NCBI GenBank assembly: GCA_001464355.1
Contig: LNEU01000015.1
Span: 277,098-341,097, forward strand
Direction of reading: 5' to 3'
Length of the DNA: 64,000 bases
Source of the DNA: Burkholderiales bacterium Ga0077544
GTDB taxonomy: Bacteria > Pseudomonadota > Gammaproteobacteria > Burkholderiales > Burkholderiaceae_D
Shown: positions 16,217 through 26,101 of the stretch, in pieces
Numbering within the stretch: the first letter of the stretch is position 1
How the letters are laid out: every line of letters begins with the position of its first letter
Position numbers and translations under genes: made by a program
Notes under the pieces: model-generated
Database searches by the model: none
What the model saw: only the letters and a program-made list of their open reading frames with translations
What the model was told of the DNA's origin: nothing

Positions 16217-17953
16217 CTATTCAGTATGAACACGAGAATGAGTAAAGAAGTTGGCTTCAAACTCTGCCGCTGATATAGGTTTTGAGTAGTAGTAACCTTG
16301 TAGGATTGTGCATCCGTTGAAAGCACAAAAATCCGCCTGCTCCTTAGTTTCAATTCCCTCCGCAACAATTTTTAAACTCAACGCCTGCGCAAAACGTATC
16401 ATTGCGATTAACAGACGATCACTCTCGCAATTTATTCCTATTGTAGAAACAAATTCCCTATCAATTTTTAACTCTTTTATTGGAAATAGCTTCAAATGAT
16501 GCATAGAAGAGTAACCGGTACCAAAATCGTCTAGCGACAAAATGATGTTACGAGAGGCTAGTTCAGAGAGCGTCGCAACAGCGCGTCCTTGATCACCGAT
16601 GAGCGAGCTCTCCGTGATTTCTAGCTCCAAACGATGGGGCGCCAAGTAGTTACTCGATAAAGCTTCCCTAACATCCTGAATCAAGCTGGCATGCTCCAAC
16701 TGTATGGGAGAAAGATTAACTGAAACGGTAAGGTTGCGATCAAATTCTGGGTAGCGGTTTAACCAAACACTTAACTGACGGCATGACTCCCGTAACACCC
16801 AGTTGCCAATGTCAACAATCAGACCTGTATTTTCTGCGATGGGGATGAAATCGCTTGGAGCCAGCAAACCGAGACGTGGGTGATTCCAGCGTACTAGCGC
16901 CTCCATTCCCGCTAATTTGCGATCTTGCGCGTCAAACTGGGGTTGGTAATACACGACAAATTCTTGATTCGATATTGCCGTGTGCATTTCACGTTTCAAT
17001 GTAGTGATATGTTGTACCGCTGCGTGTAATTTTTCAGAGTAAAAACGGAAGCGATTACGACCATCCTGCTTAGCTCGATACATCGCGACATCAGCGTGAT
17101 TTAATAAATCAGATGAATTTTTCGTGCTGCAGTCAAGAACAGCAATGCCGACACTTGCAGTAATCATCAGCTCCGCGGAAGTCAGAATAAATGGTTCCCG
17201 CAATACGCCGATTAAGCGCTCGGCAAGCAATGAGGCTTGCTCTTCGTGTTCTAGATTGTTTGTGATTAATACGAATTCATCGCCACCCAATCTGCAAAAG
17301 CTGTCACCTGCACGAACCATTAACTTCAATCGACGGGCAATTTCGATTAAAACCGCGTCCCCAGAACTATGTCCCAAAGTGTCGTTAATGCTTTTGAAAT
17401 CATCAATATCCAACAGCAGTACGGCAAGGCCTTTCTGCTTGCGAAGAGAATTTTCCATCGCAACGTTTAGAGTGACTTCAAAACCTCGCCGATTAAGCAA
17501 GCCTGTCAGCGAGTCGTGCTCAGATAGAGCTCGTAATTTTTCGTGACTAGCTTTGAGTGCCTCTTCCATAGAATAACGTTGTCGTGCTTGGCAAATTGCC
17601 CGCGTAAGGCGACGTCCGTCTACCTCATCCTTGAGCAAGAAATCTTGCGCTCCGGCCTCCAAGCATTGTTCAGCTACAGCCGGATCCTCCTGACGACTAA
17701 GCATCAAAATGGCGACATGCCCAAATGCGCCAGAGCGTAATCGCTGCAGGACCTCTACACCGTCCTGATCAGGAAGACGATAGTCGAGCAAAATGGCATC
17801 AAAATGCTCTTCTGCAGCAACCTTTAAACCAGCAGCGGCAGTAGCGCACTGGCGAATGTCGAGCATAAGCCCTGACTGTTTTAATGCACGAATAACCGCG
17901 ACTCTATCCAACTCATCGTCATCGATCAGCAAGATTCGCATAAGGGAGTTCAT
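16217..17953 (-). CDS. Response regulator with GGDEF and EAL domains (c-di-GMP turnover)
   Basis: A cytoplasmic signalling protein of 578 residues. Residues 6-120 are a receiver domain with acidic pocket DDD at 11-13, phosphoacceptor Asp57 and Lys108. Residues about 140-305 are a diguanylate cyclase domain with intact GGDEF (223-227) and an inhibitory RxxD site (RAGD, 214-217). Residues about 318-570 are an EAL phosphodiesterase domain with EAL (351-353), ITES, DDFGTGYSS and EGIET motifs intact. All catalytic signatures are present, so it may be bifunctional with phosphorylation setting the balance. It is the third gene of a leftward cluster with a histidine kinase and a CheY-like protein, 13 bases after the latter. 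Confidence 0.92.
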   Translation of the reverse strand: MNSLMRILLIDDDELDRVAVIRALKQSGLMLDIRQCATAAAGLKVAAEEHFDAILLDYRLPDQDGVEVLQRLRSGAFGHVAILMLSRQEDPAVAEQCLEAGAQDFLLKDEVDGRRLTRAICQARQRYSMEEALKASHEKLRALSEHDSLTGLLNRRGFEVTLNVAMENSLRKQKGLAVLLLDIDDFKSINDTLGHSSGDAVLIEIARRLKLMVRAGDSFCRLGGDEFVLITNNLEHEEQASLLAERLIGVLREPFILTSAELMITASVGIAVLDCSTKNSSDLLNHADVAMYRAKQDGRNRFRFYSEKLHAAVQHITTLKREMHTAISNQEFVVYYQPQFDAQDRKLAGMEALVRWNHPRLGLLAPSDFIPIAENTGLIVDIGNWVLRESCRQLSVWLNRYPEFDRNLTVSVNLSPIQLEHASLIQDVREALSSNYLAPHRLELEITESSLIGDQGRAVATLSELASRNIILSLDDFGTGYSSMHHLKLFPIKELKIDREFVSTIGINCESDRLLIAMIRFAQALSLKIVAEGIETKEQADFCAFNGCTILQGYYYSKPISAAEFEANFFTHSRVHTE

Positions 17954-17966
17954 ATTAGATTCACTT

Positions 17967-18404
17967 TTAGGTCTCCATAGGCAATTCGACTATTCTCCAA
18001 TAATGATCAAGCATTTGAATGACTCGCATGAATCCATCGCCAACCTCGCTTTTGACGATGTATCCAGCGACATGCTGAGCGTAAGCCGCAACGACATCCT
18101 CGTCAATTTTCGACGTGGTCAACACAAATACTACGGCGCTGGATAGCACTGGATCATCACGCAATGCCGTTAGCATCTCCAATCCGTTCATACGAGGCAT
18201 ATTAATATCGAGCAATACGATATAGGGCCTTCTTACTTCACCATGCTTGCGCAGCAAGGCTAAGCCCTCAATACCATCACGTGCTCGCACAATCGGATTG
18301 AGTATTTTGCTTGTCTTTAACGCGCGCTCAATCCCCATTGCATCAATGTCATCGTCATCAATCACGACGATTGTTACTTCTCGGCTTACAGGGTTTTCAA
18401 CCAT
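17967..18404 (-). CDS. Single-domain response regulator (Rcp1-like)
   Basis: A stand-alone receiver protein of 145 residues with no output domain. DDDD at 16-19 forms the acidic pocket, LLDINMPRMNG carries the phosphoacceptor Asp, TTS the conserved Thr and IVKSE the Lys. Such Rcp1-type regulators pair with phytochrome-like or PAS histidine kinases and work by protein contact. An AGAGGAATTCT ribosome-binding site precedes the ATG. It lies 9 bases after the kinase gene and before the GGDEF-EAL gene, suggesting it either competes for phosphoryl groups or relays them within a small circuit. Confidence 0.9.
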   Translation of the reverse strand: MVENPVSREVTIVVIDDDDIDAMGIERALKTSKILNPIVRARDGIEGLALLRKHGEVRRPYIVLLDINMPRMNGLEMLTALRDDPVLSSAVVFVLTTSKIDEDVVAAYAQHVAGYIVKSEVGDGFMRVIQMLDHYWRIVELPMET

Positions 18405-18413
18405 AGAATTCCT

Positions 18414-19886
18414 CTATTTGTGCTGGTTCGGCCAGATAAAGCGAAATGTGCTCCCGTGCTCTCCATCCGACTCCAACGTAATCTGTCCTCCTTCAGCTTC
18501 AATCGTCTTTTTGACCAATGACAAGCCGATCCCACTGCCTTCGACTTCATCGCGTGGTTTCAATGTCTGAAACATGGCAAATACCCGCTGCTGGTGTTCT
18601 AAGGGAATACCAGGTCCGTCATCGGCCACGGAAAATTCAACCCCTTCTTTGAGAAAGAGAGCATCGATCTTAATATTTCCATGATCTTTATCATGGTGTT
18701 TGATGGCGTTCCCAATCAAATTGCGAAACACCAATTCAAGCGGGACTTTTCTCGTCAATAAAGTTGGAAGCTCATTAGCCAACTCTAGTTGAATATTTTT
18801 TTTTGTCGCGGTCAAATCAAAAATATCTTTAATGAGGTCAGTGGTATTGACCGTTACGATATCACCATTGGATCGTCCGACTTTTGAGTAAGCAAGGAGA
18901 TCGTCAAGCAATGTGTTCATGCGTTTTATGCGGCTACGCATGAGTTGCAAGTGATTTTTTGTATCGTCGTTTAGAGTCTCACGTAAATCGTCGGCAATCC
19001 ATGTTGCCAATTGATCTATTCCACGCAATGGCGACTTCAAATCGTGTGAAGATACATAGGCAAAATTATTGAGTTCTTCGTTGATACGAGTTAATTCGCC
19101 AATCAATTTCTGCTGGCGAAGATCAGCTTGCTTGCGATCGGAAATATCGACAATGGCAGAAAGAACTTTCATACCTGAGGCAGTCATGATTGGATTGAGT
19201 CCAATTTCTAGAGGAAACTCGCTGCCATCTTTTCGTCGCCCAAACAGTTCTCTACCGGCCCCCATGGCCCTAGGTTTTGGAGTTGTAAAAAATGTTCTTC
19301 GATGATCTGGGTGTTGGCCGCGAAAACGATCTGGCAAAAGGATGTCAATTGATTGACCAATCAATTCTGCACGCGCATAACCGAATATTTTTTCAGTCTG
19401 GACATTGATCAGTTCAATAATACCTTCCTTATCAATCATGATCATGGAATTTGGAGCCATCTCGACTACTTGCCGAAACTGTTCTTCCTGCAATTTTCGT
19501 TCTGAGATATCGACAATCGCCGAGAGCACCTTAATTCCATCAGCAGTCTGAATTGGGTTGAGCCCAATTTCAACAGGGAACTCACTGCCGTCTTTATGAC
19601 GGCCAAATAGTTCGCGACCAACTCCCATCGAACGAGGACTAGAGTTTGCAAAGAACGCTTTACGATGATGGGGATGTGATCCGCGATAGCGTTCTGGTAA
19701 AAGAATATCAATAGACTTGCCGATCAAGTCAGCGCGCGCATAGCCGAAGATCTTTTCAGCCTGGACGTTGACTAGTTCAATGACGCCGTCCTTATCAATC
19801 ATGATCATGGCATTTGGAGCCATCTCGACTACTTGCCGAAATTGATCTTCCTCTGGGTTCTTCCTGAGAGTGTCCATGTGCATCAC
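18414..19886 (-). CDS. Sensor histidine kinase with two duplicated PAS domains
   Basis: A 490-residue kinase without signal peptide or membrane helix, so probably cytoplasmic. Residues about 14-132 and 135-252 are two PAS-plus-PAC units that are nearly identical, offset by 121 residues, evidence of a recent internal duplication. A short coiled linker leads to a phytochrome-type HisKA domain with His281 in SSHDLKSPLRG, then a HATPase with NLIGNAIKHH, DDGPGIP and GSGIGLSL boxes. The frame begins with GTG at 19886, and ATGs at the second and fourth codons are alternatives; none has a clear ribosome-binding site. It is first in a leftward kinase, regulator and GGDEF-EAL cluster. The signal, perhaps a PAS-bound ligand, is unknown. 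Confidence 0.92.
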   Translation of the reverse strand: MMHMDTLRKNPEEDQFRQVVEMAPNAMIMIDKDGVIELVNVQAEKIFGYARADLIGKSIDILLPERYRGSHPHHRKAFFANSSPRSMGVGRELFGRHKDGSEFPVEIGLNPIQTADGIKVLSAIVDISERKLQEEQFRQVVEMAPNSMIMIDKEGIIELINVQTEKIFGYARAELIGQSIDILLPDRFRGQHPDHRRTFFTTPKPRAMGAGRELFGRRKDGSEFPLEIGLNPIMTASGMKVLSAIVDISDRKQADLRQQKLIGELTRINEELNNFAYVSSHDLKSPLRGIDQLATWIADDLRETLNDDTKNHLQLMRSRIKRMNTLLDDLLAYSKVGRSNGDIVTVNTTDLIKDIFDLTATKKNIQLELANELPTLLTRKVPLELVFRNLIGNAIKHHDKDHGNIKIDALFLKEGVEFSVADDGPGIPLEHQQRVFAMFQTLKPRDEVEGSGIGLSLVKKTIEAEGGQITLESDGEHGSTFRFIWPNQHK

Positions 19887-20243
19887 TTTATTAGAATTGG
19901 GAAAAGGTGATTGCTGATAGCACTGCTTACTTCAAAGCATTGCCCACCTACCGCTCCAAGTATTCAAAGATGCCATGCGCTTATCTTCTCAAACAAATCA
20001 AGATCAAACACGTGTTGGTCAGATATCGATTGATATAAATATTGATACCTATACGTTTAATACAATTTCTTTGTACTTTAACCGAGGTTAGAGAGATTTG
20101 ATTAGCATGTCCATTCCCATATTTATGGGATAAATGATATTTATCGCGTGAGCCTATTGCTTTATTCGTATGCGTTGAGTCTGCGCCTAAGGAGAGTACA
20201 TTCGAAAGTACTCGATTACAAAGTCGTATGGATATCCGCTTTT
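19887..20243. other. AT-rich promoter region of the signalling cluster
   Basis: No gene is seen in these 357 bases. They should contain the leftward promoter of the kinase cluster. Visible elements are the inverted repeat CCCAT-ATTT-ATGGG (20116-20129) and an 18-bp near-palindrome, AGTACATTCGAAAGTACT (20195-20212, one mismatch pair). The region ends at the left terminal repeat of the IS30-family element. Confidence 0.5.
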
Positions 20244-21476
20244 GGCGGCGGTTTCAACCGGTGGATGCAACAGATTGATAAAACCGTTGAGCCGGTGTTT
20301 CGTAGTTTAAGGTCTTTCTCGGTCGTTCATTGAGTTGTCTGGCAACAGCATTCAATTGAGCCTGCGAGTAACCCGAGATGTCCATTCCTTTCGGGAAGTA
20401 CTGGCGCAGCAGGCCGTTGGTATTTTCGTTTGAGCCGCGCTGCCAGGGACTTCGTGGATCGCAGAAATACACCTGGATATCTGTAGCCAGTGTGAAGCGC
20501 TTGTGGTCAGCTAGTTCTTTGCCGCGATCCCATGTTAGCGATTTATATATTTCCTGCGGTAGCTTGCCCGCATGCTTGATCAACGCATCAATCACCGTCT
20601 GCGTATCTTTGCGAGCGATCTTGACCAACATCACATAGCGCGTATGACGCGCCACCAACGTCGCTATCTGGCTGTTGCCACTTCCAAATAATAAATCACC
20701 TTCCCAGTGGCCTGGCACTGCACGGTCTTCTACCGTAGACGGTCTTTCGCTAATCGAAACGGCGTCAATGATCTTGCCATGGTTGTCTGTCTTCTGCGTG
20801 TGATGACGTGAACGACGCATCACACGTGTGCGTCTCAGATGCTCGGTCAACTCCCTCTTCAGGGCACCGCGTGTTTGGATGAACAAAGTCTTGTAGATGG
20901 TTTCGTGTGACACATGCAATTCCTCATTGCCTGGGTGACTGTGTTTGAGCCATCCGGCCACTTGTTGTGGTGACCATCGCTGGCGAAGCTTGGTCGCAAC
21001 GGCGGCGGCTAGCTGTTGGTTCATTAAAAGCTTACAGGCTTTGGGACGATGCGCGCGATTCCAGGTAGCTGCATCTGCCTCTGCAGCACGGTAGGCTTCA
21101 ATGCCGCCGTTGCGTTTGATCTCGCGACTGATTGTGGATGGTGCGCGCTCCAAGTTCCTGGCAATGGTGCGCATCGAGTCACCAGCGACAATCGAACGGG
21201 AGATTTCTTCCCGTTCGACCAGCGTCAATGCCGTACTAGATCGAATGCATGGCGGCGGTCGGATCCCACCGCTCTCGGCCAGAATGCGCTGGACAGACGA
21301 ATGGTTTCGATCGAATAGCTGAGCAATCTGCTGGAGAGATTCTCCCTTCTTCCAGCGATCCCACATCAGAGCCTTCTGGCTATCGGTATAAATGATCCTT
21401 GTTCGGCGAACCATGACACACTCCCGCTATCTGCATAGCCTTTAGTGTGTTGCATCCACCGGTTGAAACCGCCGCC
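20244..21476 (-). mobile_element. IS30-family insertion sequence, intact
   Basis: The element is 1,233 bp with perfect 29-bp terminal inverted repeats, GGCGGCGGTTTCAACCGGTG... at 20244-20272 and its exact complement at 21448-21476. One complete transposase gene fills it. No short target duplication is obvious (flanks TTT and GAT). Beyond the perfect repeats both flanks keep partial mirror similarity (TCCGCTTT on the left, the complement of TCCGTTAT on the right), as if the insertion lies in a pre-existing imperfect palindrome. It separates the signalling cluster from the MHS transporter. Confidence 0.92.
20254..21414 (-). CDS. IS30-family transposase
   Basis: A transposase of 386 residues that would catalyse cut-out and intermolecular joining of the element ends. 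The N-terminal third has two helix-turn-helix regions (GESLQQIAQLFDRNHSSVQR and a second around SMRTIARNLERAPSTISREI) that bind the terminal repeats. The catalytic core shows the DDE triad in context: GHWEGDLLFG, SLTWDRGKEL and GSNENTNGLLRQYFPKG. No frameshift or stop interrupts it, so the element should be active or recently active. Its start is the ATG at 21414, and the stop lies inside the left terminal repeat area. Confidence 0.95.
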   Translation of the reverse strand: MVRRTRIIYTDSQKALMWDRWKKGESLQQIAQLFDRNHSSVQRILAESGGIRPPPCIRSSTALTLVEREEISRSIVAGDSMRTIARNLERAPSTISREIKRNGGIEAYRAAEADAATWNRAHRPKACKLLMNQQLAAAVATKLRQRWSPQQVAGWLKHSHPGNEELHVSHETIYKTLFIQTRGALKRELTEHLRRTRVMRRSRHHTQKTDNHGKIIDAVSISERPSTVEDRAVPGHWEGDLLFGSGNSQIATLVARHTRYVMLVKIARKDTQTVIDALIKHAGKLPQEIYKSLTWDRGKELADHKRFTLATDIQVYFCDPRSPWQRGSNENTNGLLRQYFPKGMDISGYSQAQLNAVARQLNERPRKTLNYETPAQRFYQSVASTG

Positions 21477-21515
21477 GATAACGGACGTTGGTATTAAATA
21501 GCCAGGAAAATAAAA

Positions 21516-21547
21516 AAGGGCAGACATGTTTGAAATGTCTGCCCTTT
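21516..21547. terminator. Strong bidirectional terminator
   Basis: AAGGGCAGACAT pairs perfectly with ATGTCTGCCCTT over an 8-nt loop, with A- and T-runs on the two sides. It lies just after the MHS transporter stop (leftward) and just outside the IS30 element. Confidence 0.88.
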
Positions 21548-21579
21548 TAATGTGCGAAGCTAATCGCTATCGCTGTAGA

Positions 21580-22923
21580 TTAATTGCGAATCTGCAGCGA
21601 ACGGTTGAGGCTCAATGCAGCCAGCGAGCCGACAGCTCCTGACAGCAAATACAGGCTGACATAGCCGAGACCGAAATGCGCGGAAAGACCAAGAGCGACT
21701 AGCGGTGCAAAACCGGCACCAACCAGCCATGCGAGATCAGATGTCAGCGCCGCACCAGTGTAACGATACTTGGCAGGGAAGTTTGCGGATACGGCACCGG
21801 CAGCCTGACCATACGACAAGCCAAGCAAGCCAAAGCCGAGTATGACGAACAGATCCTGACCTTCAGGTCCGCCATTCATCATCATCGGCACAAACGCGCT
21901 GAAAATAGCAATCAGTACCGCAAGCGTGCCCAGAGTGGTGCGGCGACCAAAGCGATCGGCGATCAGCCCGGATGCGACTACACCTACTGCGGCCAATGCA
22001 GCACCCCACATTTGTACCTGCAGGAAAATGCTGATAGAGCGTGCCGAGTACAGATTAATCCAGGACAGCGGGAATACTGTGACGACGTGGAACAACGCAT
22101 AGCTGGCCAACGCAGCCAGTGCACCGATGACCAGATTGCGGCCTTGTGAACGGCTTAGTTCTACGACGCCAGTCGGTTCCAGTTCCTGTTCATCCAGCAA
22201 GCGGCTGTATTCGGGTGTCGATACCAGACGCAAGCGAGCAAATAGCGCTACCACGTTGATGGCAAACGCAACATAGAACGGATAACGCCAGCCCCAGTCC
22301 AGAAAATCAGCTCTGGAAATGGTCGAGATCAAATATGCAAACAGGCCTGCCGCAATAAAGAAGCCTACCGGCGCACCGAGTTGCCCCAACATTGCATACC
22401 AGCCGCGTTTGTTTTGCGGTGCATTGAGCGCCAGCAGGGAAGGCAAACCATCCCATGAGCCACCCAGTGCCACGCCTTGACCAATGCGCAAGAGCGACAG
22501 CGCAATGATCGCGGTAGCTCCCATGTGCGCGTAAGTCGGCAGAAACGCGATGCCGGCAGTGGAAAAGCCGAGTAAAAACAGTGCTAGCGTCAGTTTCGCT
22601 TCACGACTGAAACGCCGCTGAATTGCCATAAACGCAATGGTGCCGAAAGGCCTGGCGACAAACGCGAATGAAAAGATGATAAAGGCGTAAAGTGTGCCTT
22701 CCAGCGGTTGGGCAAACGGAAAAAATACCGCTGGAAATACCAGCACCGAAGCAATGGCATAGACAAAGAAGTCGAAGTATTCCGAAGCGCGGCCTATGAC
22801 GACGCCGATGGCAATTTCGCCGGGGGCGATTTGGCTATGACGTGTATTTAACAGGCGCGGGCCATTGCCGGGTGAGGCGAGCCGCGAGTCGGGTGGAAGT
22901 TCAGTGTTATAAGTGTTGTCCAT
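21580..22923 (-). CDS. MFS transporter, metabolite:H+ symporter (MHS) type
   Basis: An inner-membrane transporter of 447 residues with twelve helices. The start at 22923 follows GGAGG with an 8-base spacing; five upstream codons are also open. GRASEYFDFFVYAIAS at helix 1, the RPFGT segment after helix 2, and ADRFGRRTTL between helices 8 and 9 identify the MHS family (ProP, ShiA, KgtP). Substrates in this family are small carboxylates, shikimate or compatible solutes, and none is indicated here by neighbours. It is divergent from cyoA, with about 155 bp between starts. Confidence 0.85.
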   Translation of the reverse strand: MDNTYNTELPPDSRLASPGNGPRLLNTRHSQIAPGEIAIGVVIGRASEYFDFFVYAIASVLVFPAVFFPFAQPLEGTLYAFIIFSFAFVARPFGTIAFMAIQRRFSREAKLTLALFLLGFSTAGIAFLPTYAHMGATAIIALSLLRIGQGVALGGSWDGLPSLLALNAPQNKRGWYAMLGQLGAPVGFFIAAGLFAYLISTISRADFLDWGWRYPFYVAFAINVVALFARLRLVSTPEYSRLLDEQELEPTGVVELSRSQGRNLVIGALAALASYALFHVVTVFPLSWINLYSARSISIFLQVQMWGAALAAVGVVASGLIADRFGRRTTLGTLAVLIAIFSAFVPMMMNGGPEGQDLFVILGFGLLGLSYGQAAGAVSANFPAKYRYTGAALTSDLAWLVGAGFAPLVALGLSAHFGLGYVSLYLLSGAVGSLAALSLNRSLQIRN

Positions 22924-23079
22924 AATCTTGGCCTCCATATCGATCTTGTTTTACCAGCGCGCTGACGCTGCCCCACATCCACAGGTCCCTGACCTTCAGG
23001 GTGGGACAAAACGTCCTATCGGCAACGCGCGCTGTTTGTATTACATTATCACGATCCCACAACCTCCGTAATGTATTGA

Positions 23080-24114
23080 ATGACTTCTTTAATAACTCGT
23101 CGCGGATTATTGTTGTTGCCCCTCATGTTGCTTGCAGGCTGCGACTTGGTGGTGCTCAATCCTTCCGGTGACATAGCTGCCCAGCAGGGACAACTCATTG
23201 TTGTTTCCACGCTATTGATGCTGTTAATCATCGTTCCGGTGATTTTCCTGACTTTTTTCTTTGCCTGGCGCTATCGGCAAAGTAATACAACAGCCAAATA
23301 TGATCCTGACTGGGATCATTCCACACAGCTCGAACTGGTGATCTGGGGCGCACCGCTCCTGATTATTATCGTCCTGGGCGCGATTACATGGATCAGCACG
23401 CATACGCTCGATCCATATCGTCCGCTCGATCGTATTGATGCTGATCGCCCGATTTCATCCGCCGCTCAACCGATGATCGTTGAAGTGGTCGCGCTCGATT
23501 GGAAATGGTTGTTTATCTATCCAGAGCAAGGTATCGCGACCGTGAATGAATTGGTTACACCAATCGACGTTCCTGTGCGCTTCAAGATTACCGCTTCGAC
23601 CGTGATGAATTCATTTTACATCCCTGCGCTGGCTGGCCAGATTTACGCGATGCCGGGTATGCAAACGCAACTGAATGCAGTGATCAACAAAGAGGGTGTG
23701 TACGATGGTTTCTCTGCGAATTTCAGCGGTGATGGCTTTTCGCACATGCGCTTCAAGTATCACGGCATGGAAGAGACTGACTTCGACAACTGGGTGAAAA
23801 AAGTCAAAGCGGAAGGCGGCTCACTGGATCGCAGCGGCTACACACAGCTGGAAGTGCCTAGCGAACGCGAACCTGTGCGCTACTACGGCAAGGTTGCTCC
23901 GGATTTGTATGGCGCGATCCTGAATCGTTGTGTAGCTGAAGGTACGGTCTGCATGGACAAAATGATGCACGACGATGCAAACCGCATGAAAATCGATGCC
24001 GCTGCCAAGAATTTCCTTAAGGACGGAAACGTACCCCGCGTCGCGCTATTTGACGCACCAGTATGCACTTCGTCCACCAATTTATTGAAGAGTAATGATG
24101 CTAGACCATATTGA
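23080..24114 (+). CDS. cyoA: Cytochrome bo3-type quinol oxidase subunit II
   Basis: Subunit II of a heme-copper ubiquinol oxidase in the cytoplasmic membrane. The 344-residue precursor has a lipoprotein signal with lipobox LLAGC at residues 17-21, two transmembrane helices (about 40-62 and 85-107) and a periplasmic cupredoxin domain. The domain lacks the Cu-A ligand motif CxxxC of cytochrome c oxidases, as expected for a quinol oxidase. The ATG at 23080 has no strong ribosome-binding site. Its 3' end overlaps cyoB by 20 bases. It heads an operon cyoABCD-surf1-regBA. Confidence 0.95.
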   Translation: MTSLITRRGLLLLPLMLLAGCDLVVLNPSGDIAAQQGQLIVVSTLLMLLIIVPVIFLTFFFAWRYRQSNTTAKYDPDWDHSTQLELVIWGAPLLIIIVLGAITWISTHTLDPYRPLDRIDADRPISSAAQPMIVEVVALDWKWLFIYPEQGIATVNELVTPIDVPVRFKITASTVMNSFYIPALAGQIYAMPGMQTQLNAVINKEGVYDGFSANFSGDGFSHMRFKYHGMEETDFDNWVKKVKAEGGSLDRSGYTQLEVPSEREPVRYYGKVAPDLYGAILNRCVAEGTVCMDKMMHDDANRMKIDAAAKNFLKDGNVPRVALFDAPVCTSSTNLLKSNDARPY

Positions 24115-26101
24115 TCTGACGAAGCTTATCTTCGGCCGTCTGAGCTGGGACGCGATTCCGTTTCACGATCCTATCCTGCTTGGAACATTTGCAATGGTCG
24201 TCCTCGGCGGCGGCGCAATGCTGGGCGCGCTGACCTATTACCGCGTGTGGGGTACTTTGTGGCGCGACTGGATTACCAGTATCGATCACAAGAAAATCGG
24301 CATCATGTACATGATTCTCGGTTTGGTCATGCTGATGCGCGGTTTTGCTGATGCAATCATGATGCGTGCACAACAAGCGGTTGCTTTTGGCGATAATCCT
24401 GGTTTTCTGCCACCACATCACTACGATCAAATCTTTACCGCGCATGGCGTGATCATGATTTTCTTCGTGGCGATGCCGCTGGTGACCGGTTTGATGAACT
24501 ATGTCGTGCCTTTGCAAATTGGCGCACGTGACGTTGCTTTCCCGTTCCTGAATAACTTCAGCTTCTGGATGACGACCTTCGGTGCCGGTTTGACAATGGC
24601 TTCGCTGTTCGTCGGTGAATTCGCACGTACCGGCTGGTTGGCATATCCGCCACTGTCAGGCATTTTGGCGAGTCCCGGCGTAGGTGTCGATTACTACATA
24701 TGGTCACTGCAGGTGGCCGGTGTTGGTACCTTGCTGTCCGGCGTCAACCTGATTGCAACCATCGTCAAGATGCGCGCACCAGGTATGGATTTGATGAAGA
24801 TGCCGGTTTTCACGTGGACTGCTTTGTGTACCAACGTGCTGATCGTCGCTGCATTCCCTATCCTGACCGCTGTGCTGGCAATGTTGTCGCTGGATCGTGT
24901 GTTCGATACCAACTTCTTCACGAATGACAAGGGCGGCAACGCCATGATGTACGTGAACTTGATCTGGATCTGGGGCCACCCTGAAGTCTACATTCTGATT
25001 CTGCCGTTGTTTGGCGTGTTCTCGGAAGTCGTATCGACATTCTCGGCTAAGCGTTTGTTCGGTTACACCTCGATGGTGTACGCGACGGTCGTCATCACCA
25101 TCCTGTCTTATCTGGTATGGCTGCATCACTTCTTCACGATGGGTTCCGGCGCGAGCGTCAATTCGTTCTTCGGTATTACCACGATGATTATCTCGATACC
25201 GACCGGTGCGAAGATTTTCAACTGGTTGTTCACGATGTATCGCGGCCGTATTCGTTTCGAATTGCCGATGTTGTGGACCATGGGCTTCATGATCACATTT
25301 GTGATCGGCGGTATGACCGGCGTGTTGCTGGCGGTTCCACCAGCCGACTTCGTGTTGCATAACAGCCTGTTCTTGATCGCTCACTTCCATAACGTGATTA
25401 TTGGTGGTGTGGTGTTCGGTGTATTTGCCGCGATCAATTATTGGTTCCCGAAGGCGTTCGGCTTCACACTCGACGTGTTCTGGGGTAAATGCTCGTTCTG
25501 GTTCTGGCTCGTCGGTTTCTGGATGGCGTTTATGCCGCTGTACGTGTTGGGTCTGATGGGCGTGACGCGTCGTATGAGTCAGTTCCAGGATCCATCGTTG
25601 CAAATCTGGTTCCAGATCGCAGCATTCGGTGCGGTGCTGATTGCCGCAGGTATTGGTTCGATGTTCATGCAGTTCTATGTCAGCTTCAAACGCCGTGCTG
25701 AATTGCGCGACGTGACAGGTGATCCATGGAATGGTCGTACGCTGGAATGGTCGACTTCGTCGCCGCCTCCAGATTACAACTTCGCATTCACGCCACGTGT
25801 TCATGACAACGACACATGGGCTGACATGAAGAAGAACGGCTACAAGCGTCCATTGACGGGTTATACCGCGATCCACATGCCAAAAAATACGGCAGCCGGT
25901 TTCATCATCTCTGCGCTGAGTGCTGCGATCGGTTTCTGCCTGATCTGGCACATGTGGCTGGGTGCTGGTGTTGTATTCGTCGTCATGATGGCGGCCATCA
26001 TTATTCATACCTTTAATTACAAACGCGATTTCTACATTTCGGCGGAAGAAGTAACCCGCACCGAAGAAAATCGCACACGTTTGCTGGAAAGCCATGTCTG
26101 A
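24095..26101 (+). CDS. cyoB: Cytochrome bo3-type quinol oxidase subunit I
   Basis: The catalytic subunit of 668 residues with about 15 membrane helices, carrying low-spin heme, high-spin heme and Cu-B. Key features are the low-spin heme ligand region [19 protein letters not shown] with the His-Tyr pair at Cu-[12 protein letters not shown] with two further Cu-B histidines, and [11 protein letters not shown] holding the heme histidines. It couples quinol oxidation and oxygen reduction to proton pumping. Start ATG at 24095 (or 24098) overlaps cyoA and the 3' end overlaps cyoC by 8 bases, indicating coupled translation. Whether heme O or A is bound cannot be read from sequence. Confidence 0.96.
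   Translation: MMLDHIDLTKLIFGRLSWDAIPFHDPILLGTFAMVVLGGGAMLGALTYYRVWGTLWRDWITSIDHKKIGIMYMILGLVMLMRGFADAIMMRAQQAVAFGDNPGFLPPHHYDQIFTAHGVIMIFFVAMPLVTGLMNYVVPLQIGARDVAFPFLNNFSFWMTTFGAGLTMASLFVGEFARTGWLAYPPLSGILASPGVGVDYYIWSLQVAGVGTLLSGVNLIATIVKMRAPGMDLMKMPVFTWTALCTNVLIVAAFPILTAVLAMLSLDRVFDTNFFTNDKGGNAMMYVNLIWIWGHPEVYILILPLFGVFSEVVSTFSAKRLFGYTSMVYATVVITILSYLVWLHHFFTMGSGASVNSFFGITTMIISIPTGAKIFNWLFTMYRGRIRFELPMLWTMGFMITFVIGGMTGVLLAVPPADFVLHNSLFLIAHFHNVIIGGVVFGVFAAINYWFPKAFGFTLDVFWGKCSFWFWLVGFWMAFMPLYVLGLMGVTRRMSQFQDPSLQIWFQIAAFGAVLIAAGIGSMFMQFYVSFKRRAELRDVTGDPWNGRTLEWSTSSPPPDYNFAFTPRVHDNDTWADMKKNGYKRPLTGYTAIHMPKNTAAGFIISALSAAIGFCLIWHMWLGAGVVFVVMMAAIIIHTFNYKRDFYISAEEVTRTEENRTRLLESHV

Noticed and set aside
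24704..26095. A 463-codon open frame antisense to cyoB
   Set aside because: It mirrors the strongly biased codons of cyoB, is rich in His, Gln and Arg, has no ribosome-binding site and resembles no protein; it is a shadow frame.
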